A DNA stretch of 64,000 nucleotides, from contig CAMYKT010000007.1 of NCBI GenBank assembly GCA_947259185.1, forward strand, positions 1 through 64,000, written 5' to 3'. This document shows, in pieces, positions 63,850-64,000 of the stretch. This DNA comes from an uncultured Methanobacteriaceae archaeon. Its GTDB lineage: Archaea > Methanobacteriota > Methanobacteria > Methanobacteriales > Methanobacteriaceae. The translations under genes were made by a program, and so were the position numbers. Under the pieces are notes generated by a model. It did not search any database and had not been told where the DNA came from. It saw nothing but the letters and a program-made list of their open reading frames with translations. Within the stretch, counting starts at the first letter, position 1. Each line of letters starts with the position of its first letter.

Positions 63850-64000
63850 ATGCATGAACTATCTATGGCTGATGCTATTGTTAAGACCGTAATTGAAGCA
63901 GCCGAAAAAAATGAAGCCATTGAAGTACTGGAGGTAACAGTAGAACTTGGTCAAATGACCCTGCTTAATCCAGAGCAATTAAAATTCATGCTCGAGGTTT
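63850..64000 (+). CDS. hypA: Hydrogenase nickel-insertion protein HypA (5' part; continues past window)
   Basis: HypA delivers nickel to [NiFe] hydrogenases together with HypB. Only the first 50 codons are visible: 'MHELSMADAIVKTVIEAA', in which the N-terminal Met-His is the nickel-binding motif, followed by 'VLEVTVELGQMTLLNPEQLKFM', typical of the family. The zinc-finger region lies beyond the window. GAGGTGG precedes the ATG. Confidence 0.93.
   Translation, partial: MHELSMADAIVKTVIEAAEKNEAIEVLEVTVELGQMTLLNPEQLKFMLEV

Overview
The window is a gene-dense, AT-rich archaeal chromosome segment from a methanogen of the order Methanobacteriales, most likely a mesophilic Methanobacterium (inference from gene content). 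The evidence is a set of methanogen-only pathway genes: methanopterin (mptG), methanofuran (MfnD- and MfnF-like), coenzyme F420 (cofH), the coenzyme-B-type homoaconitase small subunit (hacB, with the YLRT loop), RibL-type FAD synthase and CDP-archaeol synthase. A 67-residue archaeal histone, a thermosome, Hel308, LonB, Elp3, S17e and GGTGA-type ribosome binding sites agree with this. I saw no rRNA, CRISPR array, insertion sequence or prophage.

Layout. 1-8 kb: end of a GMC oxidoreductase, pyrI, secF-secD, a flavodoxin, argC, ribL, hisA and a DMT permease, mostly on the minus strand. 8-16 kb (plus): truA, a DUF460 RNase-H-like protein, wecB and wecC for UDP-ManNAc uronate, then the methanofuran-type genes mfnD and mfnF. 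16-25 kb: carS divergent from a tetraether-synthase/MJ0619-type radical SAM gene that is followed by mptG; hacB, an HVO_0476-type zinc finger, pcm, an MtaB-type methylthiotransferase, tRNA-Phe and tRNA-Val, rubrerythrin, histone, cofH. 25-30 kb (minus): deoC with a cyclophilin-like gene, elp3, a site-2 protease with CBS domains. 30-34.6 kb is the least conserved part: PRC-barrel, DUF2098, a broken PAS/histidine kinase, DUF308, a broken RelBE-like toxin module, DUF998, an apparent structured RNA, and a UbiA prenyltransferase.

34.6-41.7 kb (minus): DUF2115, hel308, moaC, a glycosyltransferase, cbiD, thioredoxin, sppA. 42-48 kb (plus): aroK, chorismate mutase, rps17e, then the lysC-dapA-dapB-asd aspartate-family operon, a PAP2 phosphatase and a coiled-coil protein. 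48.7-55.2 kb: a cyclase-family hydrolase, thermosome, rhodanese, an unrecognised conserved protein, and the thiolase and HMG-CoA synthase pair that begins the mevalonate route to archaeal lipids. 55.5-64 kb: two tRNA-Gly genes, an SLC13 permease, cobQ, a PAS-only sensor, lonB, prs and the start of hypA.

The genes form three connected themes. Archaeal lipids: HMG-CoA synthase/thiolase, UbiA family, carS and the tetraether-synthase candidate. Methanogenic cofactors: methanopterin, methanofuran, F420, coenzyme B, FAD and cobamide. Amino acids and nucleotides: lysine/threonine/methionine, arginine, histidine, aromatics, pyrimidine and PRPP. The most notable items are the position of the MJ0619-type gene between a lipid gene and a methanopterin gene, the unassigned structured RNA at 33.6 kb, the two decayed signalling/toxin loci, and a pair of mutually exclusive hairpins before lysC. 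I found no convincing large novel system; most of the window is conserved core genome.
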